Source: Paramoeba atlantica (Eukaryota > Discosea). From it: 64,000 bases of DNA. Under the pieces are notes generated by a model, which was not told the origin of the DNA, ran no database searches, and saw only the letters and a program-made list of their open reading frames with translations. A program made the position numbers and the translations under genes. Every line of letters begins with the position of its first letter. The first letter of the stretch is position 1. The stretch lies in contig CDRNVI010000139.1 in assembly GCA_977017575.1 (NCBI GenBank), positions 62,001 through 126,000 on the forward strand, written 5' to 3'. Of this stretch, positions 23,883-35,613 are shown in pieces.

Positions 23883-24313
23883 TGGATCCAAAGAGAAAAG
23901 AAAGTGGATTCAAAAAGAAAACGACAATAATTTTTCGCTTTTTGTTGTCAAGAAGGCCCCTCAAATTAAGAGACCCAGAAGTAAAGTAATTTTTTACAAA
24001 AGGGAGAAACGAATCATTCGTTTTTCTCGACCAGAAAGCACAATGACCACCCAAGACGAAAAGGGATGACCTTTTTCAGACCCCCGATCTTGGACAATGA
24101 GAACCACAAAACAGAAACTCCGAAAAATACCTTGAAAATGTCTTGGGGTATTTTTGATTATTTTATTTTTGTGTAAAATCAATACTAAATTTTTTTTTGA
24201 AAGAAAATTCACTCCTTTTTTCCTTTGTTTTTTTTTTTCCTTTTTCGCCTCTTTTTTCGTTTTTTCGTTTTTTCGTTCTTTTGTTCGTTGGAGAAGTTGT
24301 TCTTTCTTTCATC
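23883..24313. promoter_or_regulatory. Divergent interval, LRR/F-box RasGEF / UFD2
   Basis: 431 bp without a gene that I can support. The UFD2 side carries a dense T-rich leader with repeated TTTTTTCG (about 24240-24275). Short open frames here look like chance. Confidence 0.4.
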
Positions 24314-27300
24314 ATGCTTTTCCCAATTGAATACGACTCTGTATTCTTCGCACTTGCCACTGTTGGAGCAATCTCTCTCTTCTTGTATCAGCGATACAAC
24401 CATAATCAACCACAATCTCAGGTAAGGAATGAGTTGTCAAAATTTGGAGTATCCAAGCTAAATTTTCGAAAATAGGAGAGAAGAGAAAAGCCTGAGAGTC
24501 GGGAGAGAAGCGCGCAGGAGATGAGGGAACAGCGACTTCAGAGATTCCGCTCTCTCACCCCAGAATCGCAAGCTGACCCTCCTCCCTCTGCTTCTCCGGC
24601 TCCTCCTTCCCCTTCCCCTTCCCCATCTCCTTCTCTCCCAGTCCCGCCATCTCCGTCCCCTTCGCCTGGACCTTCTCTCTCTGTTTCTCCCCCAGCATCC
24701 CCTTCTCCCTCTCCTCCCACACTCTCTGAGTCACCGTCTCTCCCTCCCTCTTCAAATTCCTCAAATACTCCTTCGTCCTCTTCTCCGTCATCCTCAGTCC
24801 CAAGTTCTCCTGTTGAACCACCAGCTCCTTCCTCTTCTTCCTCATCTTCCTCTTCCTCTTCATCCTCTTCATCCTCTTCATCCCCTTCCTCTTCCCCTTT
24901 TCCTGCTGCTCCATCCTTATCAAAGTCAGAACAACTCAAAATCCACCGAACAATTTGTACCATCTTCAATGTGACACTTCATCCGTCAGGAGAACTCCCC
25001 CTTTCTGAAATGCTTCTCATGACCGAGCCAGCTCACCTTTCTTCTCCTCTCTTTATGTTTGATATCTTCGAGTCAAAGGCGCTGGAGGCAGAAAAGAAGG
25101 GGGAAGACGTAGAGAAGTATCTTTTCTGTATTGAAGAGATTGATCTTATTGCTCTTGATTTGTCAGGTAATTGGGTTGATGGAAAGAATGAACAAACTTC
25201 AGCAACAGATCGAGTTAAACACCTTTTCACATGTTACACCACTGCCAACTCTCTGTCTTTAGACAAGCAATCCGGAGCACATCAGGAATGTCTTTCAATT
25301 TGTAAAGGCTCAATTACTACTGCAATGGCCATTTTACTTGAAGCAGAACCTCTTGCCCTTGTCCCATTTCTCATTGTTCAATCACTTCACGTTCCAAAAG
25401 GATTTTGTGATCAATTTGCATTTCATTTGATGAAGTCAGGTGATGAGGATCTCCACAACGCCATTTTTGGTCCAATTCTTCGGGATTTGATAAAAAAATC
25501 ACGAGAATATCGTCTCTTGGACAATTTTGGATCTCCTCTCTCGGCAATTCAGAAACTAACAGGGGTTCCTTCCCTTGCTGAACTTGCTGTTCTGGAGTGT
25601 TGGGTTCTCTCAGCACCTCAGAGAACTGAGTTTGTGGAGCAGCCTCTCTCTGTTCTTCAAGAGAGGGTTCCACTCGCCACTTTTCCATTGGACGAAATGA
25701 ACCGAATGACTGGAAGAGACCTGATTTGGACTTTTCTTGGAAGCTATATGGATATCTCCTCGATTGGAGATCAAAATCTGTCAAAACAGTTTTTCTCTGA
25801 ACCATCAAAAAGAGTTCTCTCTGAGGTTATGGCGAACACTCAGATGCTGCGACACAGACTCGGTCTTTTGAAGAGTCATTTGGCTGGAATAGGTCTTTTT
25901 TTTTATTTTGAGTCTCTCTTTTTGATTTACTTTACTGAAAAAAGAAAGGATAGTGGGGAATTTGCTCAAACAACGGCAAACTCGCGCGGCAGTGTTTGAT
26001 TGGATTGTAATGGTTATTAATAAGAACAAAGGGAGACTTCAAATGCAATCTCAAGACCCATCAGTTTCAGGAGATAGTTTTCTCTTGAATCTGTCTGGTG
26101 TCCTTTTGAAGGTTTGAATATTTTTCAAAATGATTTCAATTTGAAAATTGCAAAGGTTGAGAAACCCTTTTTTCTTCTTTTTTGTCAGGTGCTGGAAGAA
26201 CATCTTTATCCTTCTAGTGCATCAGCTTCTGAGACCTTCGCAAATTTAGATGCCATTGATGTTTGGTATTGTTCAAAGGCAACAGTTCCTGCTGATGACC
26301 GAGATCCCAATGAATCTTACTATCCAGCACTGAACTTGTCTCAGGAGACAAAAGTTTCTGCGACTTCTCAAGAAATTTTGGTTGGTTTTTTTTTTTGAAA
26401 GGTCTCTTTCTTGGAGATTTTTATTTCTGATTTTATGATGAAATTCAGGAGGCTGTGAAAGAACAGGAAAAAAACGTAAAGGAGGAACAAGAGGAGTATC
26501 GTTTTGAGAACTTTTCGAAATTCTTTAGTGAGTTATTTTTTCAAACTCACAGCGCAATGCAAATGGGACCCCTTCGGACAATTCAGAATTACCTTCGATT
26601 TCTCCAATCTCTTCAAAGAATCCAACAAAGAAAGGACCAGCTCACAGCAAGATTACAACAAGGTGGGGGAGGACCTCAATCCGTGATGTTGAATGTCGAA
26701 TTGAATCGCCTCAAATCCCAATTCGAAGGGATGCTTGCTCATAAATTAGAAGTGGATACACATCTACTTGATCCCAGTTTGAATGCAATTGGATTTTACT
26801 CTTTCACTGCAGCTTGGCTCCTTCGATTGGCTGAGGTTGATCGCCTTATCAAAAGTTCTTCCTCATCATCTGTTTTTGATGTTTTTGCAACTGCAAAACC
26901 TCCTCCAAGATTTTCCTCAGTTCCTGAGCTTCTGATTGAGAATATGGCTGATTATTTGTTATTTGTTTGTCGAGTTGATTCAAAACGGCTCTTGTTGAAT
27001 GCAACTGTGACCCCAATCGTGGAGCTCTTTGTGCTCATGTTGGGAAATAATAATTATATCCGCAATCCCTACTTGAGGTCCAAATTAGCAGAGGTTCTCT
27101 ATTTGATGTCCTGTGCAGATGACGAGAACCAAAATACCAATATGATTGGCAGAGGGTTGTGGTGCTTTTTTGAGAATCACAAAACAGCCAAGACGTTTCT
27201 TGTTCCTTCGTTGTTAGCTCTCTATGTTGCGATTGAAACTACTGGAAGGGATGGCCAATTTTATGAGAAATTTTTCGTGAGAAGGAATATCGCAATCTTA

Positions 27301-28651
27301 CTCAAGCACCTTCGAACACTCCCACATTACGCTGCGGCATTGAAAGAAGAACCTGCTCGAAATCTCCAATTCTTCTTGAAGTTTGTCCACCGTTTGCTTG
27401 ATGATTCGAATTATTTGTTGGATGAAGTTTTCTCGAAACTTAAGGAAGCAATGGAATTGGAACAAGAGTTAAGGACCCCTGGAATGCCTAGACAAGCACA
27501 GGTCGAGACCACATCCCGTTTAACTGAGACTTTAAATTCTGTGCATGCTTACTCTCGATTGGCAACGGAAGTGTTTCAGTTGCTTCATTTTTCAACAGGT
27601 TTTTTTGATTGTTGGTTTCTGATAATTTTCTTGAATCTAATTTCTTACTTTTCCCTCCTCTTTTAGAAGCAAACACGAGTTCTTTTGTCAGACCTGAGGT
27701 CATTGATCGAATTACTGTCTTGTTAAATTATTTCTTGGCAAAATTGGTTGGCCCAAATGCAGTTCCGATCACAGAAAAGGCAAGGAGTCGTCTTGCCTTT
27801 GATCCGAGTACCTTTTTGCAGCAGGTTCAATTCCTTTTCTTTCAAAATCAAAGAGCCACATCTTTCTCATCCTCTCTTTCCTTCAGATTTGCGAAACTTA
27901 TGTTCACTTTGACCTACACGAAGATTTTATAAATTCTGTTGCTTCTGATGGTCGATCTTATACTCCAGAAGTATTTCAAGCTGCTCTACAAAGAGTTACT
28001 TCAAGGTTTTATCTTTTTTCTTTTATTCTCCTTTTCTTGGTTCTTTTCTTCCCAGAAAAAATTTCTCATTTTTAATTCTCAAGGTGTCTTTTGTCGACTC
28101 AAAAACAAGTAACCTCTTTTGAAGCTCTCACACTTGCGTTGGAGATTCGAGCAAAAGAGGTTGCAGAAGAAGAAGAGAGTGGTGATTGGGATGATGTTCC
28201 TGATGAATTTCTTGATCCAATTATGTCAACCATTATGAAAGATCCTGTTACTCTCCCTCCCTCTGGGCAGGTGTGTGATAGAGCGATTATTACTCGTCAT
28301 CTTTTGAGTGAAGATACTGATCCCTTTAACCGTCAACATCTTTCAGAAGATATGTTGGAAGAAAATGTTGAGTTGCGAAAGAAAATTGAAGAGTGGGTTG
28401 AGGAGAAGAAGAAGACTGTTGCAAGAGAAAAGAGAGAAAGACAAGAAAAGAAGAGAGAAAAAGAAGGCAAAATGGAAGAGGATTCTTTTGCTGACGAAAA
28501 GGCTAATTCATATGCTAATCTTGTGAGTGCAACAATGGCAAATGACGGAGGTGCTGATTTGGAAGGAATTGGTGCCTTTGATGAGCCAATGCCCATTGTT
28601 GGACAATCTATGTTTCAACCAAAACAAACTGGAAAAGAAGAAGAACAATAA
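24314..28651 (+). CDS. Ubiquitin conjugation factor E4 (UFD2/UBE4-type U-box ligase)
   Basis: Extends ubiquitin chains in proteasomal and ER-associated degradation. Exon 1 encodes [20 protein letters not shown] plus SLFLYQRY, a hydrophobic segment that would anchor the N terminus in a membrane. Exon 2 opens with basic [11 protein letters not shown], the usual start of UFD2 proteins, then a Ser/Pro-rich stretch of about 120 residues with a run of Ser. The UFD2 core spans about 24950-28080 ([71 protein letters not shown]). The C-terminal U-box is [42 protein letters not shown] charged tail follows to TAA. If translation starts at ATG 24521 instead, the anchor is lost and the protein looks like an ordinary UFD2. 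Confidence 0.92.
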
Positions 28652-28744
28652 AACCACCACCCCATTTCTCACACAATCTCGAAAAAGAGTCCTTTTTTTA
28701 GCACCCCGATTTTTTTTTTGTTTTTTCGTTTTTTGGGTTTTTGA

Positions 28745-30845
28745 ATGACTTGCCATGCTCCGTTCTTTCTTCTTCTTTTCTTGATCTTTCTTTTCTGTCC
28801 CAATCCCTTTAATTTTGAAAAGAATTCAACAAAAAAGAAAGTTGAATTCGCAACTGAGCGCCATGATTCCAAAATCGCGATCTGTTTGGTGGGTGAATTA
28901 CGTGCTTTTGAGATGACAGGTGAGCTGTTTGGCTTCAGATGAAAGAGAGAGAGAACTTTTAGATTTTGGGATTGACTTTTTGAGATATTGGTAGTTTATG
29001 GCTTGTTACGCAATCTTGTTGGAGTGATTGCGCAAAGAACAAAGCTTGTGGATGTTTTCTTTTCTTCTTTTTTGAACCAAGATTCGTTCAAGGTTTTCCT
29101 TTTTTCCTTTCCCTTTTTTTCGTTGAAAAAGAATGATCAATTGAAAGATTGAATTTTAGATTGGGATTCTTCAAAAAGAATTTGAAAATTTTGTTTCTGA
29201 AACATCAATCCATAATGTAAAGATTGCGATTGTCAAGATGCCTCTTCAATCTCCTTCCTATTTCTCTTCAGGTTCAAATCCAACACGCCTTTTTTTCCCT
29301 TCTTTTTCTTCATTTTTCAAGAAATGGACAGTGCCATCAAAGATAATGCCATATGCAACCAGTGGAACAGAAGCAATGTATGGTCTCTTCAATCTGACAA
29401 GTACTTGCTCCAAGGTCTTTCTTTCTTTCTTTTTTTATTTTTTTATTATTATTGTTCAGGGGATGAACTCAATCTTCATTTAGTTGATACAAAAACATGA
29501 AGCAATCAGAAAATATCAATATGATATCAGTTTTGAATTTTTTGATTTCATTTTAAAAAGAATAAGAATTTATTTGAGAATTAATGAACAAACAGTTTTG
29601 AAAACAAGAGTGGATGGACTTTGGTATTTTCCAACGGTTGGTCTTCCTCTCACAAAAGGTTGATTTTATCTTTTCTTTCAACGGAAAAGAGTTCGGGAAA
29701 GAATTTTTGAACTTTTTTTTTCCAGAAGAGTTCAAAGGAACTGTTTTTTTGCCAAGAAAGGAAGGCTATGTCGGTTTTAATGATCGTTTCCTGATTGGAC
29801 CGTTCTCTCTTTCTCGGTTTTTGGGATATTTGAACAACTTACTTACAGGTTTCAATAGAAGGGATTTAATGTTGCCTGCAATGGATCGATTTCGTTTAAT
29901 TCAAATTGCTAACACAACGTTTCTTTTCTTTCTTTTTTTTGAATGATTTTCCTTGCTGAAGAAAACAATTTTCTAGAAAATCGATGAATAGTGAAGCTTC
30001 CTTCAAGAAGGAACTTGACGCAATCCAAATGAAAGTCACAAAAATTAAACCTGTTTCTCCTTCCTTCATTTTTTCTTATTTCCTTTTTCTCACCTTCAGT
30101 TTCAGTGTCCTTCTGTAGAAAGTTGTATGACACCATTTTGTGTTTTGCGCACAATTGAACCAGTATTTTTCATTTCGTTAAAATCCCATTTTTTGAACTG
30201 AACTCTTTTCCAAAGTCAGCCAATCCCTTGAGAGTGAAGAAACTGCTCATCAGTGATGTTTGTTGCTTTTTTAGCTGTCTTTTTACATTTTTCAAGAAAA
30301 GATTGAATGAATTGTAGGGAGGAGTTTGTAAGCCCTGTTGGGTAAATTGCCAGCAGAGTGGACTTGGAGCAAACTGGAGAAAAATCTTCGAGAAAGAAAT
30401 TGGTCCAACACCATTAATTCCTTTAAACACTTTAGAAAAACTGATTCTTCAATTCCGAAATATTCCGAGTTGTGTTGAAACTTTCAAGAAAAAATTCCAG
30501 TAAGTGATCTATTCTTCAATATTTAAATGAAAACTTATTTACTTGTGACCAAAGAAAGTTAAATTGGCGATCTGATGCTTCGATAGATGACCTCTGCATC
30601 ATTAGTTCGTTCTCTTTACTGACAAGGAAGAAACCACAAAGGATTACCAAACCTTCAGATAACCTAATCCAGATGATGTCAGATACCACCCTAAGGTTTT
30701 TTTCTTCTTTTTTTTCCTGTGATTTTAAGAAAGTTTTCTTGTGAAGTTTAATCTCTGTTTGATTAGAGCTGCTAAAGCTTGGAATTATGAAGAGGATAGA
30801 TGCCAACGCTTTCCAGATCTCTGCCATCAAATCCCTTTTGATTAA
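28745..30845 (+). CDS. Secreted glycosyltransferase-like protein, tandem copy 1
   Basis: MTCHAPFFLLLFLIFLFCP is a signal peptide, so it enters the secretory pathway. The body has SKIAICLVGELRAFEMTG, GLLRNLVGVIAQRTKLVDVF, NQDSFK, TSGTEAMYGLFNLTSTCS, YDIS, VLKTRVDGLWYFP, GFNDRFLIGPFSL and then Cys-rich parts (CMTPFCVLRTIEP, GGVCKPCWVNC, DRCQRFPDLCHQ) to TAA. The order 'VLKxRxDxLW ... xxxDRFxIG' recalls protist and algal glycosyltransferase-like proteins, where R-x-D sits in the donor site and DRF in the acceptor loop. That is an inference, and the family is not named here. The copy at 31225 is near identical over coding and intron sequence; the one at 40033 is diverged. UFD2 ends 93 bp upstream. 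Confidence 0.65.
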
Positions 30846-31224
30846 CCCTCAACCCCTTTCAATCGATCGAGGGTGAAAACAAAAATCGTTTTTGGTTGGA
30901 TGAGCAACTGAAAAAATCTGTTTGTTCAGAAGCAAAAACAGTACTCCAATATTATTGAGAGGACTTTGAACATGAAAAACTTGAACCCAAGAAATATGGA
31001 TTTTCCAAAGAAAGGTCCAAAAGAAACAATCAAACTTGCAAAGGGACAACAAAAAAATTAAGTTTGTCAAAATATCTTTCCCTCCAATTCCTCTCCCAAT
31101 TGGCAATGGAATAAATCTTCAAAACAGAACCTGGATCAGCCTAAATTGTCACAAGTTTTCTTGTTTTTAGCTCCTCATTTTTAGCGACCCAAATTTTTTT
31201 TGTTTTTTCGTTTTTGGTTTTTGG
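30846..31224. other. Spacer between the two young glycosyltransferase-like copies
   Basis: 379 bp holding the copy 1 terminator region and the copy 2 leader. The last 50 bp match the leader of copy 1. I see no other gene. The minus-strand open frame here has no recognisable features. Confidence 0.6.
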
Positions 31225-33342
31225 ATGACTTGCCATGCCCCGTTCTTTCTTCTTCTTTTCTTGATCTTTCTTTTCTGTCCTGCTCTCTTTTTTGAGAATT
31301 CGACGGAGGAGATTGAATTACCGAGGTTATTGAATTCAACAACTGTTCGCCATGATTCCAAAATCGCGATCTGTTTGGTGGGTGAATTACGTGCTTTTGA
31401 GATGACAGGTGAGCTGTTTGATACAAAGACAAAAGAAAAGAAGAAAAGAAGAAAGAAGAGAATCTTTTGGATTTTGAGATTGACTTTTTGAGATTTTGAT
31501 AGTTTATGGCTTGTTACGCAATCTTGTTGGAGCGATTGCGCAAAAAACAAAGCTTGTGGATGTTTTCTTTTCTTCTTTCTTGAACCGAGATTCGTTCAAG
31601 GTTTTCCTTTTTTCCTTTCCCTTTTTTCATTGAAAAAGAAGGATCAATTTAAAGATTGAATTTTAGATTGGGATTCTTCAAAAAGAATTTGAAAATTTTG
31701 TTTCTGAAACATCAATCCATAATGTAAAGATTGCGATTGTCAATATGCCTCTTCAATCTCCTTCCTATTTCTCTTCAGGTTCAAATCCAACACGCCTTTT
31801 TTTCCCTTCTTTTTCTTCATTTTTCAAGAAATGGACAGTGCCATCAAATATAATGCCATATGCAACCAGTGGAACAGAAGCAATGTATGGAGTCTTCAAT
31901 CTGACAAGTACTTGCTCCAAGGTCTTTCTTTCTTTCTTTTTTGATTTTTTTTTTATTATTGTTCAGAGGATGAACTCAATCTTCATTTAGTTGATACAAA
32001 AACATGAAGGAACACAAAAATATCAATATGATATCAGTTTTGAATTTTTTGAGATTTTTGTTCTTTTTTGTTCTCTAAATTGAGAGGATTAGTTTTGAAA
32101 ACAAGAGTGGATGGACTTTGGTATTTTCCAACAGTTGGTCTTCCTCTCACAAAAGGTTGATTTCAGATTTTCTTTCAACGGAAAAAAGTTTGGGAAAGAA
32201 TTTTTGAACTTTTTCTTTTCAAGGAGATTTCAAAGGAACTGTTCTTTTGCCAAGAAGAGAGAGCTATTATGGGTACAATGATCGTTTCCTGATTGGACCG
32301 TTCTCTCTTTCTCTCTTTCTCAGTTTTCTGGTGTGTTTAAACAACTTACATTTTTCAACAGGAGGGGGTTGATGTTGCTTGCAATGGATCGATTTCGGTC
32401 AATTCAAATTGCTAACACAACGTCGTTTCTTTTCTTTCTTTTTTGAATTATTTTCCTGGCTGAAGAAAACATTTTTTTAGTCGAGCGATTAACAGTGAAG
32501 CTTCCCTCAAGAATGAGCTTGATACAATCAAAATGAAAGTCACAAAAATGAAACCTGTTTCTTTTTTTTCCTTTACTTTTTTTCATTTCTCTTTCTCACC
32601 TTCAATTTCAGTGTCCTTCGATCGAGAGCTGTGTGACACCTTTTTGTGTCTTGCGCACAATCGAACCGGTATTTTTAATGATTTCATTAAATCCCTCCAA
32701 TTCAAAACAAACTGAACTCTTTTTCTCTCCCTGAAGTCAGTCAATGCAATGAAAGTGAAGAAACATTTCATCACTGATGTTTTTTTTTTCATGTTTTCCT
32801 ACATTTTTCAAATAAAAGAGTGAATGAATTGTAGGGAGGGGTTTGTAAACCCTGTTTGGCACATTGCAAGTACAAGGGGCTTGGTCGTGACTGGACGAAA
32901 ATTTTTGAGGAAGAAATAGGTCCTGCACCATTGCTTCCTTTGTCTACTTTAGAAAACCTGACTCTTCAAATCCAAGATATTCCGAGTTGTGTTGAAATCT
33001 TCACTAAAGCCCTTCAGTAAGTGGTCTCTTTTATTAATTTAAATGAATACTAATTGACTGAGTTCAAAAGGAAATTAAATTGGCGGTCTGATGTTTCAAT
33101 GACTGACCTCTGTATCATAAGCTCATTTTCTTTACTGACAAGGAAAGAGTCATTCAGAATAACGAACTCTTCCGATCCAAGACTTATTCACATGTTGTCA
33201 GAGCCCGCCCTAAGGTTTTTTCTTTCTAATCCAAACTGTGTCAATATTAAACTCTTTGATTAGAGCGGCAAAAGCTTGGAATTATGAAGAGGACAGATGT
33301 CAACGCTTCCCAGTTTTCTGCCATCAAATCCCTTTTGATTAG
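31225..33342 (+). CDS. Secreted glycosyltransferase-like protein, tandem copy 2
   Basis: Starts with the same signal peptide, MTCHAPFFLLLFLIFLFCP. It carries SKIAICLVGELRAFEMTG, TSGTEAMYGVFNLTSTCS, VLKTRVDGLWYFPTVGLPL, NDRFLIGPFSL, CVTPFCVLRTIEP, GGVCKPCLAHC and DRCQRFPVFCHQIPFD before TAG. Introns align base for base with copy 1 over long stretches and the T-rich leader just upstream is also shared, so the duplication is young. The period from ATG to ATG is 2480 bp. The copies differ in the segment after the signal peptide, where this one has the extra EEIELPRLLNST. Exon joins around 32040-32100 are uncertain. It converges on the Frizzled-like gene. Confidence 0.65.
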
Positions 33343-33564
33343 GGAGGACACAAAAAAACTTGAAGACCAAGGGTCTAAGATATTGGGAACTCCGAGCCAT
33401 TGGCCAATGTTGTAGGGAGAAAAACTTTGGGAATGTGGGAATTGCAAACATCGAACACCAAACAGCAAAAATTGAATTTCTGCTTTTGATTTCCCCATTT
33501 ATTCCATCAAATTTGAATTTCAAATTTTTTTCACCTTCCTCTCCAAGATAAAGATGAATAAAAA

Positions 33565-35363
33565 TCACTCACGAATCGAAGACTGAACCGTGGTACTTTG
33601 TTCTACACTTCGAATCACATTTTGGTTGAGGATCAGCTCCGTCCACCATGTAAGAACAAGAGGATTTGAGAGATAGAAAACCACACTCATCACAAGTGGG
33701 AAGAGATAAAACAAAAACAGGTACACACAGAACAGTCCGCCGTCCGATCGAAAAACTCTTTCACATGGAGGTGGGTCAAATCTTGGGTTGGTTGCCACGC
33801 ATTGAATATAATCGATTATATTTTGTCCTCCCTCAAACCCAAAATTGACCCAGAGCCAAAAGACAAAGAAAAGAACAAGATAGACTTGTAGAAAAAGTCC
33901 CCTCCATTGGTAGTAAAAAATTCGCCAATTGATACTGAGAAGAAGTGCAATGGAAATAAGGACAATGAAAATGACAATACTTGCCAGAATGGTGATGCTA
34001 ATTCTGAAAACATCATCAATTTGGTGGAATGGATAAGCGGAATTGATGAACGGGGTTATTGCAACTATCGGTTCATCAGAAGGAGAGTCATGTGTGAAAA
34101 AATAAATAAAATATAAGAGAGAAAATGGGAGCGCGATGAGAAGACAAGACATGAAAACTCCAACTCTGATCTTTGTCGAGACTGGCTGCTCCACATATTT
34201 GTTGAAAAATTTCCATTTCGATCTTTCCAATCAATATGAGTGAACTCCTCTCCATCAATCCTCAAAAAAAGAAGAAAAAAAAAGAAGAAAAAAAACCGAG
34301 CAACAAAACAAAAGGTGTTAAAGGTTGTGACAACCCAAATGCAAGCGACAATTGTAAAAAGTGAGGAAGCCAGAGCCATTTGAACTCCTGCGACTGTTGA
34401 TCGAACAAAACGATTCCTTGCAACGAGAAAGTTTTCTTCATCTCCGCAAATATATTCTTCTGGTCCTCCTAAAGAATGGGGTTTAAAAAAATGCTAACAA
34501 TAATAATACTCAAACAATTCACCAAAAAGAATTGAGAAAGAAATAAAACCTGCAAAAACTGCGAAAGAGACTACCATATTCGCCACTGAAGTCAAGGTGA
34601 TGACAAGGGGAATTAAAAAATTTGGGTATCTACAAAAAAGTTAAAAAGTTGACTCTTTTCAAAAACAATCAAAAAAAATTCCTCACCTGAAATTGAAAGT
34701 CATCACCGCAAAGGGAAACAGTCCAAGAAAAGTTGTGATCACCCCAAACCACATCAATATAAAAAGAGTGATTCGAACTCCTCTTTCAAATCGCTCTCCA
34801 TAGACATATTGTAAACACTTCACAACACACTCCCCCCCAGAATCAAAAGTAAACGGATCAGGACAACACTGAATTGTTTCTCCATCCTCTCCTAAACAAG
34901 TTTCCACTTCAACTGGGTTTCTTGTTTCTTTTTCAATTTCTTTCGAAATTCTTTCAGTACATTCACTTTCTTCATCGAAGGGGGGAAAGACACAATCGAA
35001 AGTAATACCAAACCTTTCACATCTTTCATTCACCTGATGACATCCTTCGACTTGTTGGCAAAATTGTTCTTCTTCAGTTTCAAGATTCGGGCAGCGAGGA
35101 AAGAGTAATCCACAAGCATACCATAACAATGGCCTTCGACAAGTGGCAGAAAACATTCGCACATCAGAAATATTCAAACTGAATGAATCGAAGATCGCCT
35201 CTTGAACCGATGAGTTCACAAACACAAAACTTAAAAAGGAAGAACACTCATTTTGAAGTTCGTATTCAAAACATGGGATTATTGGGGTCGCTCTTGGCAC
35301 AGAGGCTATTTTGGCAACAAAAAGGCCTTGAAAACTCAAAAAGAGGATGAAAAATAACAACAT
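33565..35363 (-). CDS. Frizzled/Smoothened-like 7TM receptor with Cys-rich N-terminal domain
   Basis: A seven-helix surface receptor. The ATG at 35363 gives the signal peptide MLLFFILFLSFQGLFVAK. The extracellular part has about ten or more Cys in a Frizzled CRD-like order (CFEYELQNECSSF, TCRRPLLWYACGLLFPRC, FCQQVEGCHQVNERC, FDCVFPP), then a second Cys cluster. Membrane segments begin at GVRITLFILMWFGVITTFLG. Next are YPNFLIPLVITLTSVANMVV, an extracellular loop with EEYICGDEENF, ALASSLFTIVACIWVVTTF, a join giving CFVARSKWKFFNKYVEQPVS, IRVGVFMSCLLIALPFSLLY, SITILASIVIFIVLISIALL, a loop with CVATNPRFDPPPC, and a last helix. The TM7-proximal KTxxxW motif of animal Frizzleds is not visible. Related 'Frizzled/Smoothened-like' receptors are known in dictyostelids. 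The ligand is unknown. It is divergent from the gene at 35614. Confidence 0.8.
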
Positions 35364-35613
35364 GAATCTGATGAAAAAGAGAGGAGAGCCGCAAACGAAC
35401 GAAAAGGGGGAATTGTGCAACAAAAATTCATCGTTACATGTGGCTAAAAGTGTGGCTAAATTTTTTAACAGTACTATTTTTTATTTTCGTCCCTTTCTAT
35501 ATTGTGAAAAGAGAGAAAGGCCTTTTCCTTTTTAAACGAAACGACATTGTGTCTGTTTTTCTCTTTTGGTTTTCTCTTTTCGTTGCTGGTTTCTCTTTGG
35601 GCAAGAATCACAA
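35364..35613. promoter_or_regulatory. Divergent interval, Frizzled-like gene / unrecognised large gene
   Basis: 250 bp between start codons, with T-rich runs and TTTTCGTTGC near 35577. No TATA box is obvious. Confidence 0.35.

Noticed and set aside
24000-24212. Upstream start for the LRR/F-box RasGEF near 24054
   Set aside because: The frame reading from there is not LRR-like and breaks. ATG 23882 gives a clean first repeat (INLSGWGLECSNLL).
24538-24969. Long minus-strand open frame, Glu/Gly-rich, opposite UFD2
   Set aside because: It mirrors the Ser/Pro-rich coding repeat of UFD2. Composition keeps both strands open, and the plus-strand exon joins UFD2 domains.
28700-33350. Considered the repeated blocks as direct repeats flanking a retroelement
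   Set aside because: The repeats contain the whole host gene. No reverse transcriptase, integrase or capsid sequence lies between them. No virus-like element was seen anywhere in the window.
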